This document shows, in pieces, positions 26,178 through 34,300 of a stretch of DNA of 64,000 nt. Origin of the DNA: Elusimicrobia bacterium GWA2_56_46 (GTDB lineage: Bacteria; Elusimicrobiota; Elusimicrobia; Elusimicrobiales; UBA9959). The position numbers and the translations under genes are program-made. Position 1 is the first letter of the stretch. Every line of letters starts with the position of its first letter. Under the pieces are notes generated by a model. It made no database searches. It was not told the DNA's origin and worked only from the letters and a program-made list of their open reading frames with translations. The stretch spans positions 186,001-250,000 of the forward strand of contig MGTT01000011.1 in the NCBI GenBank assembly GCA_001799575.1. Reading direction: 5' to 3'.

Positions 26178-27191
26178 TTAACGGCCTGTTTCCACGGTTT
26201 TTACTTTTTGATCCTTGATCTTTAATTTATCCTTTCCCATTTCCCGGATAAGATTTTCGTTGAATTTCTTGGCCGTGAAATATCCCTGGTTTTTCAAACG
26301 CTGATTGAGCGAAGCGACCTCTATGAGCACCGCGAGGTTCCGGCCCGGGGTAACCGGCAGGCGCAGCGAAGGAACCGGCACGTCCAGGATGGCAACTTCG
26401 CTTGTCTGCAGCCCCGTGCGGTCGTAAGCGGAGAGATTGGCCCCGCCGGCCACGCTTTCCAGATTCACGTGCATCTCTATCAGCGACTGATCGAGTATCG
26501 AGCCGACGCCGAAAAGAAGCTCCACGTCTATAATGCCCAGACCGCGGACCTCCATGTAATGTTTGATGTTCTTAGGAGAGTTACCCATCAGCATATAGCC
26601 GATCCGGCGTTTTATCTCCACGATATCGTCGGCGATAAGGATATGTCCGCGTTTGAGCAGCTCCAGCGCGCATTCCGACTTCCCCACCCCGGAATCGCCC
26701 TGGATAAGCACGCCCAGGCCGTACACGCTGACCAGTACGCCGTGCGCGTACGTAATGGCGGCCAGCTTGTCATCCAGAAAAATGGTGAGCTCGCGGATGA
26801 AAGAGGAGGTGTCAAAACTGGTGACCAGCAGAGGGATCTTCGCTTTACGGCAGGCTTCCTTGATGACGGGCAGAGGCTTCAGACCGCCGGTTACGATCAT
26901 GCAGGGAATGTCGGCGAACGAAGTCATTTTATGAAGGTTGGTTTTGACTTTTTTGCCGTCTTCCTTTACGCAGTAGGCGTATTCACCCTGGCCTATGATC
27001 TGAATGCGCTCCGAGCGGAACTGTTCCAGATGTCCGGCGATGGCCAGGCCAGGGCGGTTTATCTCGCTGACCGTGATCTTGCCCAGGAGGTTCCTGGCCC
27101 CGACCGCCACCTTGAGCCCCAGGATCTTGCCCCGGGACCTGAGGAGCTCCCTTACCGTTATCGATTTGGCGCTGGTATGCGTTTCCGGCAT
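26178..27191 (-). CDS. hprK: HPr kinase/phosphorylase
   Basis: 337 aa. It phosphorylates and dephosphorylates Ser46 of HPr. An N-terminal domain is followed by the catalytic domain with HGVLVSVYGLGVLI, Walker A GDSGVGKSECALELL, and the HprK signature MEVRGLGIIDV, then GGANLSAYDRTGLQ. The start overlaps the hpf stop by 1 nt (TAATG). The last 20 residues (Lys-rich, KDKLKIKDQKVK) are encoded by a degenerate seven-base periodicity, suggesting a C-terminal tail added by heptamer drift. Confidence 0.96.
   Translation of the reverse strand: MPETHTSAKSITVRELLRSRGKILGLKVAVGARNLLGKITVSEINRPGLAIAGHLEQFRSERIQIIGQGEYAYCVKEDGKKVKTNLHKMTSFADIPCMIVTGGLKPLPVIKEACRKAKIPLLVTSFDTSSFIRELTIFLDDKLAAITYAHGVLVSVYGLGVLIQGDSGVGKSECALELLKRGHILIADDIVEIKRRIGYMLMGNSPKNIKHYMEVRGLGIIDVELLFGVGSILDQSLIEMHVNLESVAGGANLSAYDRTGLQTSEVAILDVPVPSLRLPVTPGRNLAVLIEVASLNQRLKNQGYFTAKKFNENLIREMGKDKLKIKDQKVKTVETGR
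26196..26230. repeat. Very degenerate heptamer periodicity at the hprK 3' end
   Basis: Minus-strand units of the type AAATTAA, AGATCAA, GGATCAA, AAAGTAA at the extreme C-terminus of hprK. Weak; it may be chance in a Lys-rich tail. Confidence 0.3.
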
Positions 27192-27712
27192 TATTTCTTC
27201 ACTGGCAGCAGCAGCCCGTAGGTGCTGTCCAGGCGTTTAAAGACCACCTGCACCTGTTTGGCGTCCTTCTCCAGGAACATCCAGAAGTTGTAGCCCATTT
27301 TTTCCATCTCTTTAACGGCTTCTTCCCTGTTCATAGGCTTTATCGGGACATCCTTAACCACGGAAAAAACGGCCTGCGGGCCCATAAGGGTGGAGAACTC
27401 GCTCATTTCAAAGCCGGAGAGGCCGCGGTGTTCCGAGAATTTTTCCTTGTATTTTTTGACCTGGGACTCCATCTTGGTCATGGCCTTGTCTATGGCGGGG
27501 TACAATTCGTCGGACTCCGCCGCGGCTTTCATGGTCTGATGGCCGGCGTGCGCGATGACTTCGGCGCTGTATATTTTCTTTTCGACGCTGACGATGACCT
27601 GCGCCCAGACGATATTGTCCACGAACTCCGTCAGTTTGGTCAGCCTGGCTTCTATAAAATCCTTGATCGGCTGATTAAGCTTGATCTTCCTGGCCACTAA
27701 GTGTATTTTCAT
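27191..27712 (-). CDS. hpf: Long-form ribosome hibernation promoting factor
   Basis: 173 aa from ATG 27712, with GGAGG five bases upstream; the longer frame is unsupported. The N-terminal domain (about 1-100: MKIHLVARKIKLNQPIKDFIE and SVEKKIYSAEVIAHAGHQTM) is the ribosome-binding S30AE fold, and the C-terminal domain (about 115-173: EEAVKEMEKMGYNFWMFLEKD) drives 70S dimerisation in long HPFs. It heads the PTS regulatory operon, an arrangement like the rpoN-hpf-PTS loci of other bacteria, although rpoN is not here. Confidence 0.93.
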   Translation of the reverse strand: MKIHLVARKIKLNQPIKDFIEARLTKLTEFVDNIVWAQVIVSVEKKIYSAEVIAHAGHQTMKAAAESDELYPAIDKAMTKMESQVKKYKEKFSEHRGLSGFEMSEFSTLMGPQAVFSVVKDVPIKPMNREEAVKEMEKMGYNFWMFLEKDAKQVQVVFKRLDSTYGLLLPVKK

Positions 27713-27815
27713 TTTTTCCTCCGGAAACTTTGCCGCGCCGGCCCCTGCGCAACACGGCAAAAAACAGCCTTGAACGGCTGGCGCCTTTTAAAACGCCGGA
27801 GCCGGGCCTTTATTT

Positions 27816-27850
27816 ATATATATTTAATCACTTTACACCGGCCTTTTCAA
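27816..27850 (-). promoter_or_regulatory. Candidate promoter for the hpf-PTS operon
   Basis: Minus-strand TTGAAA (27850-27845) followed after about 17-21 bp by an AT run (TTAAAT/TATATA, 27827-27816). It lies in the divergent gap before hpf. Spacing is ambiguous. Confidence 0.35.
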
Positions 27851-27890
27851 TCTAAAAAAATAGTATTATCATAATCGGAACCGCCCCCTT

Positions 27891-28574
27891 ATGCTGATAG
27901 AAGCTTTTAACCTTGGAAAAATATATCCCTCCTCCGGCTGGCTTTCACCGTTCGGAAAAGACGGATCGGGAACCCCCGCCCTGTCCGGCGTGGATCTCAG
28001 ACTGTCTCCCGGAACCATAACGGGCCTTACCGGACCGAACGGGGCCGGTAAAAGCACGCTTTTACGCATCCTGTCGGGGCGCCTCACGCCCGATACCGGA
28101 ACCATAGCGCTGGACGGCAGGGAAGCGGACGATGCCGCCCTCAGATCCGCGGCCGCTCTGGCGGAAACCGGGACCAGAAACTTCTACCCGCGCCTCAGCG
28201 CCGTGGACAATCTGTATTTTTTCGGCGCGCTCCACGGTCTTTCCCGCGCGGAGGTCCGGGAACGCACGGACACGCTCAGGGAACCGCTGGGTATCGGGAG
28301 GGACGACCTGGAAAAGCGCGTTGACGCGCTGAGCGAAGGGGCGGCGCAGAAATTATCCCTCGCGCGCGCCCTCCTGCGCCGGGCATCGGCGCTTCTCCTG
28401 GACGAACCCGCCAGGAACCTGGATCTGCGGTCTGCGGCCGGTTTCTCGGCTTTGATACAAGAGCTGGCGGCCAAAGAGGGCCTGGCCGTGCTCTATGCCG
28501 CCCACAATCCGGAAGAACTGGCGAAAGTGTGCCGCCGGGTGGTGGTGATAGAGAATGGAAAAATTAAAGGGTGA
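27891..28574 (+). CDS. ABC transporter ATP-binding protein
   Basis: 227 aa. Walker A GPNGAGKSTLLRIL, a Q-loop region around ALAETGTRNFYPRLS (consensus Gln replaced), a signature-like LSEGAAQKLSLARALL (LSEGA in place of LSGGQ), Walker B ALLLDEPARNLD and H-loop YAAHNPEEL. Divergence at the Q-loop and signature is moderate and common in ABC-2 exporters. It pairs with the permease at 28709, but an inverted-repeat element separates the two genes. Substrate unknown. Confidence 0.9.
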   Translation: MLIEAFNLGKIYPSSGWLSPFGKDGSGTPALSGVDLRLSPGTITGLTGPNGAGKSTLLRILSGRLTPDTGTIALDGREADDAALRSAAALAETGTRNFYPRLSAVDNLYFFGALHGLSRAEVRERTDTLREPLGIGRDDLEKRVDALSEGAAQKLSLARALLRRASALLLDEPARNLDLRSAAGFSALIQELAAKEGLAVLYAAHNPEELAKVCRRVVVIENGKIKG

Positions 28575-28582
28575 CGGGTATG

Positions 28583-28687
28583 TATTCAGTAAACCCGTCA
28601 TCCCGGCGATCTGTTGGCCGGGATCCATTGAATAAAGATTTATGGATTCCCGCTAAAAGCACGCGGGAATGACGGGTTTACTGAATA
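28583..28687. mobile_element. 105-bp palindromic element with 19-bp terminal inverted repeats
   Basis: Ends 28583-28601 and 28669-28687 are perfect reverse complements (TATTCAGTAAACCCGTCAT). Inside are three shorter hairpins (CCCGGC/GCCGGG, GGATCCAT/ATGGATTCC, CCCGC/GCGGG). The CCCGTCATTCCCG-type sequence resembles dispersed intergenic repeats in many bacteria. It sits between the ABC ATPase and permease genes. Confidence 0.7.
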
Positions 28688-28708
28688 TCTACGGTAAAGA
28701 GAGATCCA

Positions 28709-29515
28709 ATGATACTGCAAATTCTGGCTTTCCTGCGGAAAGATTTTCTGATCGAGAAAAGTTACAAGCTCTCGTTCGTCCTGGGCGCCGCGTCAACTTT
28801 CACCGGAATGGCCGTTTTCTTTTTCATAGACAAGCTTTTCGGCCGCGTTATGACCCCCTATCTGGCCGAATACGGAACCGGCTATTTCCCCTACGTGTTC
28901 ACGGCGGCGGCTTTTTTCGGTTATATCGGCACGGGAGCGGGCTCTTACGCCGAGCGGCTGCGCGCCGAGCAGCTGCAAGGAACCCTGGAAGCGTCGCTGG
29001 CCGCGCCGGTTTCGCCGGCCGTTTTCCTTACGGCGCTCACGGCCTGGAATTTTATTTTCGCCACTTTTGAGCTGGCCGTTTACGCGCTGGCCGGCATCTT
29101 CATTTTCAAACTGGATCTCTCCAACGCCAATGTCCCGGCTCTTGCGGCGGTTTTTTTCCTCTCAGCCCTTTCTTTCGCGTCCCTCGGGATCTTTTCCTCC
29201 TGTTTTATCCTGCTGTTCAAGCGCGGCAATCCGGCGGCCTGGGTGCTTAATAATTTCGAGGGGCTGCTGGGAGGGGTGTATTTTCCGGTCGCGGTTCTGC
29301 CCCTGTGGCTCCAATGGTTCTCAAAGCTGCTGCCGGTCACATATTCCATCCGGGCGCTGCAACTGGCGCTGCATAAAGGCGCGGGCTTCGCGGAATTGAA
29401 AGTGGAATTAATAGCTCTGGCCCTGTTCGCCCTGACGCTGGCCCCGCTGAGCGCAGCGGCTTTCGGCGCCGCTCTGAAAAAATCCAGAAAAGACGGCACG
29501 CTGGGACAGTATTAG
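28709..29515 (+). CDS. ABC-2 type transporter permease
   Basis: 268 aa with six predicted membrane segments (about 20-45, 60-80, 108-130, 142-168, 175-200, 232-255). The sequence AYGTGYFPYVFTAAAFFGYIG-like stretch (from 62), ERLRAEQLQGTLEASLAAP and GGVYFPVAVLPLWLQWFSKLLPVTY (read as PVAVLPLWLQWFS) match ABC-2 permeases. It lies 134 bp downstream of the ATPase gene. The pair is an exporter of unknown substrate. Confidence 0.88.
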   Translation: MILQILAFLRKDFLIEKSYKLSFVLGAASTFTGMAVFFFIDKLFGRVMTPYLAEYGTGYFPYVFTAAAFFGYIGTGAGSYAERLRAEQLQGTLEASLAAPVSPAVFLTALTAWNFIFATFELAVYALAGIFIFKLDLSNANVPALAAVFFLSALSFASLGIFSSCFILLFKRGNPAAWVLNNFEGLLGGVYFPVAVLPLWLQWFSKLLPVTYSIRALQLALHKGAGFAELKVELIALALFALTLAPLSAAAFGAALKKSRKDGTLGQY

Positions 29516-29541
29516 CCTTAAATCCCATAGGGATTTAAGGC
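29515..29541. terminator. 12-bp perfect hairpin after the ABC permease
   Basis: GCCTTAAATCCC-ATA-GGGATTTAAGGC, beginning at the last base of the permease stop. The arms are built of heptamer-like units facing each other. No T run follows, so termination strength is uncertain. Confidence 0.6.
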
Positions 29542-29576
29542 AAGGATAAAGGCTAAAGGATTAAGGATGAAGGGCT
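29542..29576. repeat. Heptamer tract (AAGGATA family), five units, plus-strand sense
   Basis: AAGGATA, AAGGCTA, AAGGATT, AAGGATG, AAGGGCT downstream of the plus-strand permease. The purine-rich strand is again in the sense of the gene whose 3' end it follows. Confidence 0.85.
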
Positions 29577-29608
29577 GCAAAAATCCAACAACGAGCATTC
29601 CCTATCTG

Positions 29609-29629
29609 CCTTTAGCCTTAGTCCTTTGC
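29609..29629. repeat. Heptamer tract (CCTTTAG family) at the PorV gene end
   Basis: CCTTTAG, CCTTAGT, CCTTTGC; the PorV-like gene's TAA stop lies in the second unit (29620-29618). Oriented opposite to the tract at 29542, mirroring the convergent genes. Confidence 0.75.
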
Positions 29630-31174
29630 GGTCAGGACATAGTACGCGCTTAACGGGGCGGCGGCGGAGAAGTAAATGTTTTCCGCGTCTTCACGGATCT
29701 TCGACGGGACTATCTCCCTCCAGCCTTTTCCGTCCAGATAGAGGAACGAATAAGTCTTTCCTTCCGCGCCGCTCTTCTTCACCTTGAACTCGAACGCGAT
29801 GTTTCCCTGGATCTCGCCGGGACCCGGAGGGAACTGCCAGGCTTTCAGCGGCCTGGCGCCCGCGGGCAGACTGGACGCCAATGCCGGCGGAAGCTCGCCT
29901 CCGGTCAGGGAGAGGCTGACTGCGGCCTGGCCGCGGACGAGAGTTCTGAATGAAAAAGCGTAAAGATCCGAACCAGCGGAAACAGCCTTTATCCCGTATT
30001 GCACGCCGCGCTGGGAAATCATCAGCGCTTTTGAGGAAACGTCGTAGGAAATCACGCCCGCATTGCGCATTTCCATGACCGGGGCCACCGCGCCTTTAAC
30101 GGCCCTGGCCGGTGCCGCGCCGCCCCCGAACCTGACATTCAGGGAAAACCTGTGGGAATTCCCCAGATCCCCGAAGGGACTGAAAGCGTAATCGAAAGAG
30201 AAGCGGCTGAAAGAGATCCCCGCCCCGGCCGAGAAACCAGACCAGGGCCCCAGTTCGTTGCCGTAAAGCCGGTATTTATATCCCGTCCTCAGCGCCAGCA
30301 TACTGGTCAGGGGATATTCCGCGCCCAGGATAAAGGAAGGATAATTGTCTATCGGCTTGTCGGCCTCCAACGCTATAAGCGCCCCCGAATCCGGCAGACG
30401 GCGGCTTACCCCGGCCTTGAAGATCAGCGGAAGATCATAGCGCTTGGAAATAAACTTCACCCCCGGGCCGATGTTCTGGACCGAGAAACCTCCTGTCCAG
30501 AGATCTCCCCGCCAGGTAAAATCCTTCAGAACGCCGAGATCCAGGGCGAACGAACTGCCGGACTTGTCGTCTATGCTCTGGCGTATCACTTTCAGCGCTC
30601 CGCCGAGACTCAGATCCCTCCCGGTTTTCCAGCCGTAACCGGCCGAAAAAGCGAGATCGTAAGCCCCGAACTTCCCCTCCACCGGCGAGATGGGCGCGAG
30701 CGGATCGCTTTCGTTCAGCCCGCTCCTTCGCTCCAGGTCTTTCGGCACGTAAAAATAATCTAGGCCCAGGCCCCAGACCCCGGAACGGAGTTCGCGCGAC
30801 TTCAGGAATTTTATACCCTCGGCCGGAGAAGTGTAAAACAGAAATTCCTGACCCAGGCCCTGAAAATAATCGTTATGGAACAAGCCCAGGTTTCGTTCCC
30901 CCCCCAGGGCCGCGAGCCCGGCCGGATTCCAGTAAATGGCGTAAGGATCGCGCGCGACCCCCGTAAACGCCCCGCCCATGGCCACGGCGCGGGCGCCCAC
31001 GCCCAGCTTAAGGAACGTGGCCGAAGTGGTGCCGGCGGAAGGGTAGATCTTCGCAGCGTAGACAAGGGATGAGGGATGAGGGATGAGGGCAAAGATCAGG
31101 AAAATAAAGAGCCGCGACCCGAAAATTTTTTTTGGGTTTCGCCCGCATTTTTTTAACCAAAAAATATTCCTCAT
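29618..31174 (-). CDS. PorV/PorQ-family outer-membrane beta-barrel protein with C-terminal extension
   Basis: 518 aa from ATG 31174; a purine tract (GAGGGAG) derived from the upstream heptamer array lies eight bases before it. The signal peptide is long (about 1-47) and includes a heptamer-encoded IPHPSS stretch before VYA-AKIYPSAG. The barrel (about 50-370) starts with the hallmark TTSATFLKLGVGARAVAMGGAF, continues through DPYAIYWNPAGLA and ends near HRFSLNVRFGG. In Bacteroidota PorV shuttles type IX substrates at the outer membrane. Residues about 375-518 form an extra beta-rich domain not found in PorV. The gene upstream encodes a type IX-like tail, a functional hint. Confidence 0.82.
   Translation of the reverse strand: MRNIFWLKKCGRNPKKIFGSRLFIFLIFALIPHPSSLVYAAKIYPSAGTTSATFLKLGVGARAVAMGGAFTGVARDPYAIYWNPAGLAALGGERNLGLFHNDYFQGLGQEFLFYTSPAEGIKFLKSRELRSGVWGLGLDYFYVPKDLERRSGLNESDPLAPISPVEGKFGAYDLAFSAGYGWKTGRDLSLGGALKVIRQSIDDKSGSSFALDLGVLKDFTWRGDLWTGGFSVQNIGPGVKFISKRYDLPLIFKAGVSRRLPDSGALIALEADKPIDNYPSFILGAEYPLTSMLALRTGYKYRLYGNELGPWSGFSAGAGISFSRFSFDYAFSPFGDLGNSHRFSLNVRFGGGAAPARAVKGAVAPVMEMRNAGVISYDVSSKALMISQRGVQYGIKAVSAGSDLYAFSFRTLVRGQAAVSLSLTGGELPPALASSLPAGARPLKAWQFPPGPGEIQGNIAFEFKVKKSGAEGKTYSFLYLDGKGWREIVPSKIREDAENIYFSAAAPLSAYYVLTAKD
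31066..31086. repeat. In-frame heptamer array inside the PorV signal peptide, three units
   Basis: (GGGATGA)x3 on the plus strand, so TCATCCC in mRNA sense; encodes LIPHPSS within the signal peptide. Confidence 0.9.
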
Positions 31175-31184
31175 AACATTATCT

Positions 31185-31324
31185 CCCTCATCCCTCATCC
31201 CTCATCCCTCATCCCTCATCCCTCATCCCTCATCCCTCATCCCTCATCCCTCATCCCTCATCCCTCATCCCTCATCCCTCATCCCTCATCCCTCATCCCT
31301 CATCCCTCATCCCTCATCCCTCAT
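31185..31324. repeat. Perfect heptamer array, (CCCTCAT)x20
   Basis: 140 bp, exactly 20 uninterrupted units (GGGATGA in mRNA sense), filling the gap between the PQQ-propeller gene stop (31332) and the PorV-like start. In mRNA sense each unit carries an ATGA start/stop overlap and an AGGG purine core; the last units supply the ribosome-binding purines of the PorV gene. Confidence 0.98.
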
Positions 31325-31331
31325 CCCTTCC

Positions 31332-34300
31332 TCAATGTATTATCGCCAGCTTCTTGATGACTGTTTTTGAGCCGGAGGCGCTCTCGGCGGTTACCTTGTA
31401 AATGTACACCCCGCTGGCGATATTTGCGATATTCCAGGCGATCTCGGACGTGTCGCCGGCCGCGCAATTTATTTTTTCGAACTCGGCTACTTTTTCCGCA
31501 GCCACATTATAGACATCCACTGTTACGCGGGCCTTTTCCGAGACCCTGAATTTGAAAGTCAGAATGCCGCCTTTGGCGGGATTCGGATAAGTATAAACTT
31601 CATTCCCATTGAGAAGTTCTCCCGACGGCACATACTCCATGATGGCGGCGGTGGAAAAGCGGAGCACCTCCGCGCTCACTTTTTTGGCCTCCAGATCCGG
31701 CTTCGATCTGTCTACCATCCGCCAGGCCCCGTCGTTCAGCATATAGATCCTCAGATTCTCCTGAACCATGCCGGCCACGGCGTCGTCGTTATACGGCAGG
31801 GTGATTACGGCGGGATTGGAAAGTTTGGTGGTATCAAGCTTCAGACGGACACCGTAGATCAGCCCGCTGGCGTTGGCCTGGGTGTTGGCTTTAACCCTGA
31901 GAAGCGGCCGATAGGTGCCGGGCTCAAGTCTGGAGAACAGCAGATGGTCGTTCTGCGAAGCGGCATGAGGAGGAATATCGACCCTGGCCCCGTCCGGCAG
32001 CCTGACGGACGCGCCCTGCGAAGCGTCAAAGAACCGCCAGTTGTCCGCCGAGATGCCGTACACCTCGTTTGAAAGAGGCGAATTATTGCTGCTGTCGAAA
32101 GCGGCCGCCGAATAATAGAACCTGATATTGGTCACGGCGGCGTTATCGATGTAACTTCTTACGCCCCTGGCAACCTCGGCATAGGGCGCGGTTGAAACAT
32201 AAGCTGAATTCTGGAGACGCCGGTAAATTTTATACCCGTAAACGTCATCGGCCCCGGCGCCGTCGTCCGGAGAGAGCGTCCAGTTAAGCGTGAGACTGCC
32301 GCCGGCGTCGCCAAGAGTATCCGTCACCGACAATCCCTCCGGCGGCAGCGGCGGGACAGAATCTATCGTGGCCCAGGTCATCGTCGCATTGGACACCTGG
32401 CTGAGATTCGACGCGAAATCGGCCGTTTTTACCGCGAAATAATAGGTGACTCCGCCGAAAAGACCGTCGATCTCTTCGGTATGATAATCTCCGGCCGGGC
32501 CGTCCACCGCCCGTGTGCTGGCGCGCAGTTCGGCCCCGTTAAAATTATTCCAGTCATAACCCGGAACGGACGTGTATTTCACCACATAGTACGAAGCCGT
32601 GCCCACATCACCATCGTTACCAGGCGCGGTCCAGGAAAGCAGCGCCGTCCCGGCGTCGAACCCCGGCTCCGCGGCCAGGTCGCTTATCGCGGCCGGCGGA
32701 GTGTTGTCCCCCGTATCATTTACGGCGCAAGCCTGGGCAAGATTCGAATTTTCGGACTCCCGGTAACCGTCAAAAGCCCGCACCGCATAAGTGACCGTTG
32801 TGCCGGTGACGGCCGAGGCATCGACGCAGGTCGCCGCGCTGGAGCTGACCGAGAGAACCTCCACAAATCCCGCGCCCGCGTCCCTGTAGATCCTGTACCC
32901 GGTTATGCCGGCGGATCCGGACGCCGTCCAGTTCAGCCTTACATTATTGCCGGAATCGTTCGGGACATCCGCCGCCGTAAGCCCCGATGGGGCGGAGGGG
33001 GCCGCATTTATCCTGACGGTTAAAAGCGCCGTATTGTCGGAGCCGGAAACAGGGTTTTCAAGCGCGGTAAGCCTCAAAGTGTAGATCCCGTTTGAAAGCT
33101 CCGCTGTGTCCCAGTCAGCCAGCACCGCGTTTTCAACGGCCTGGGCCGAGCTGCTTGAAACCACGTTGTGCCACACGGCGGGTTCCTCCCCGCTGCCGTA
33201 TTCAAGGGCGTAGCCGGTCAAGTTCGGGTTTACGACATAACCTTTGACGGAAACAGTGCCGCTCACGATTCCGTACGCCGGCGGACTTGAAATGGAAACC
33301 GTCTTGGCCGTCTTATAGGCCATGAGCTTTCCGCCGGCCGTGGCGACAACCACCAGGCCGTTGGAGATGCCGGGGGAGGAATAGACCGGGCTTGAAAAAG
33401 CCACGTTCGCAATAAGATCGACCGAAACCGCGGAGGACGTGAAAGCGACAAGGCTGCCGTCAATAGTGCCGGCGTATATTATCTCGTTGGCCATAGCCGG
33501 CGAGGACAGGATGCCGAGAGCGGAAACGGCGCCCAGGGTTGGCGAGCTGGGCCAGACATACGGAGGCGCCTGACCGGTCTGTCCGCTGTCCAGCGCAGCG
33601 GTATCCAGCGCGTAAAATCTGTTTACCGTCGCTCCCGCCGAAAAATACAGCCGTCCTTTCGCCGCCACCGGCGAGCCCGTCTGCTCCCAGGAAGCGTCCT
33701 CGTCAAAGGGCCCGACATTGGAATTGAGCAGCGCTCCGTTACCGGCGTTGAAAGCCAGGGGCTTTTTCTCGTCATGGCCCGGCAGCGCGTATACTATTCC
33801 GCTTGAAACCGCCAAGGCGTTCATGCCGTAGCTTCCGCCCATGGTCTGATAAGACCACGGCAGGGAAAAAGTATTCTTATTGAGCGCGTAGATCCTGCCG
33901 TCATTGGCCCCGAAATAAACCAGCGCCCCGTCCGTGGAGGGCGCGGAGTCCACCGGCTGGTCCGCCGGCTGTTCAAATAGCAGCTCTCCCGTGGAAACTC
34001 TGAAAACCTTTAATTTCTTTTCCGGGGAACCAACACCCACAAAAACTTTCCCGTCCAGCACCAGCGGCGAAGAGACGGAAGAGGCGCCCAGACCGGCCCG
34101 CCACAGAAACTCTCCGGTCGTCCGGTTTAAAGCGTAAAGATAACCGTCCAGGGACGGTACAAAAAGCGCGTCCCCCGCCGCGGACGGCGCGGCGTCCACC
34201 CAGCCACCGGTCGGATACCGCCACAACAACGCGCCGGTTCTGGCGTTAAGGGCGTAAACATTCTTGTCCCTGGCACCGAAGTAAACGATATCCTCAAAGA

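Noticed and set aside
31185-31324. CRISPR-like appearance of the repeated array
   Set aside because: Seven-base units without spacers; no cas genes nearby.
31083-31370. 95-aa plus-strand frame rich in SLIPHPS
   Set aside because: It is the translation of the 20-copy heptamer array on the wrong strand; the array is stop-free there by composition.
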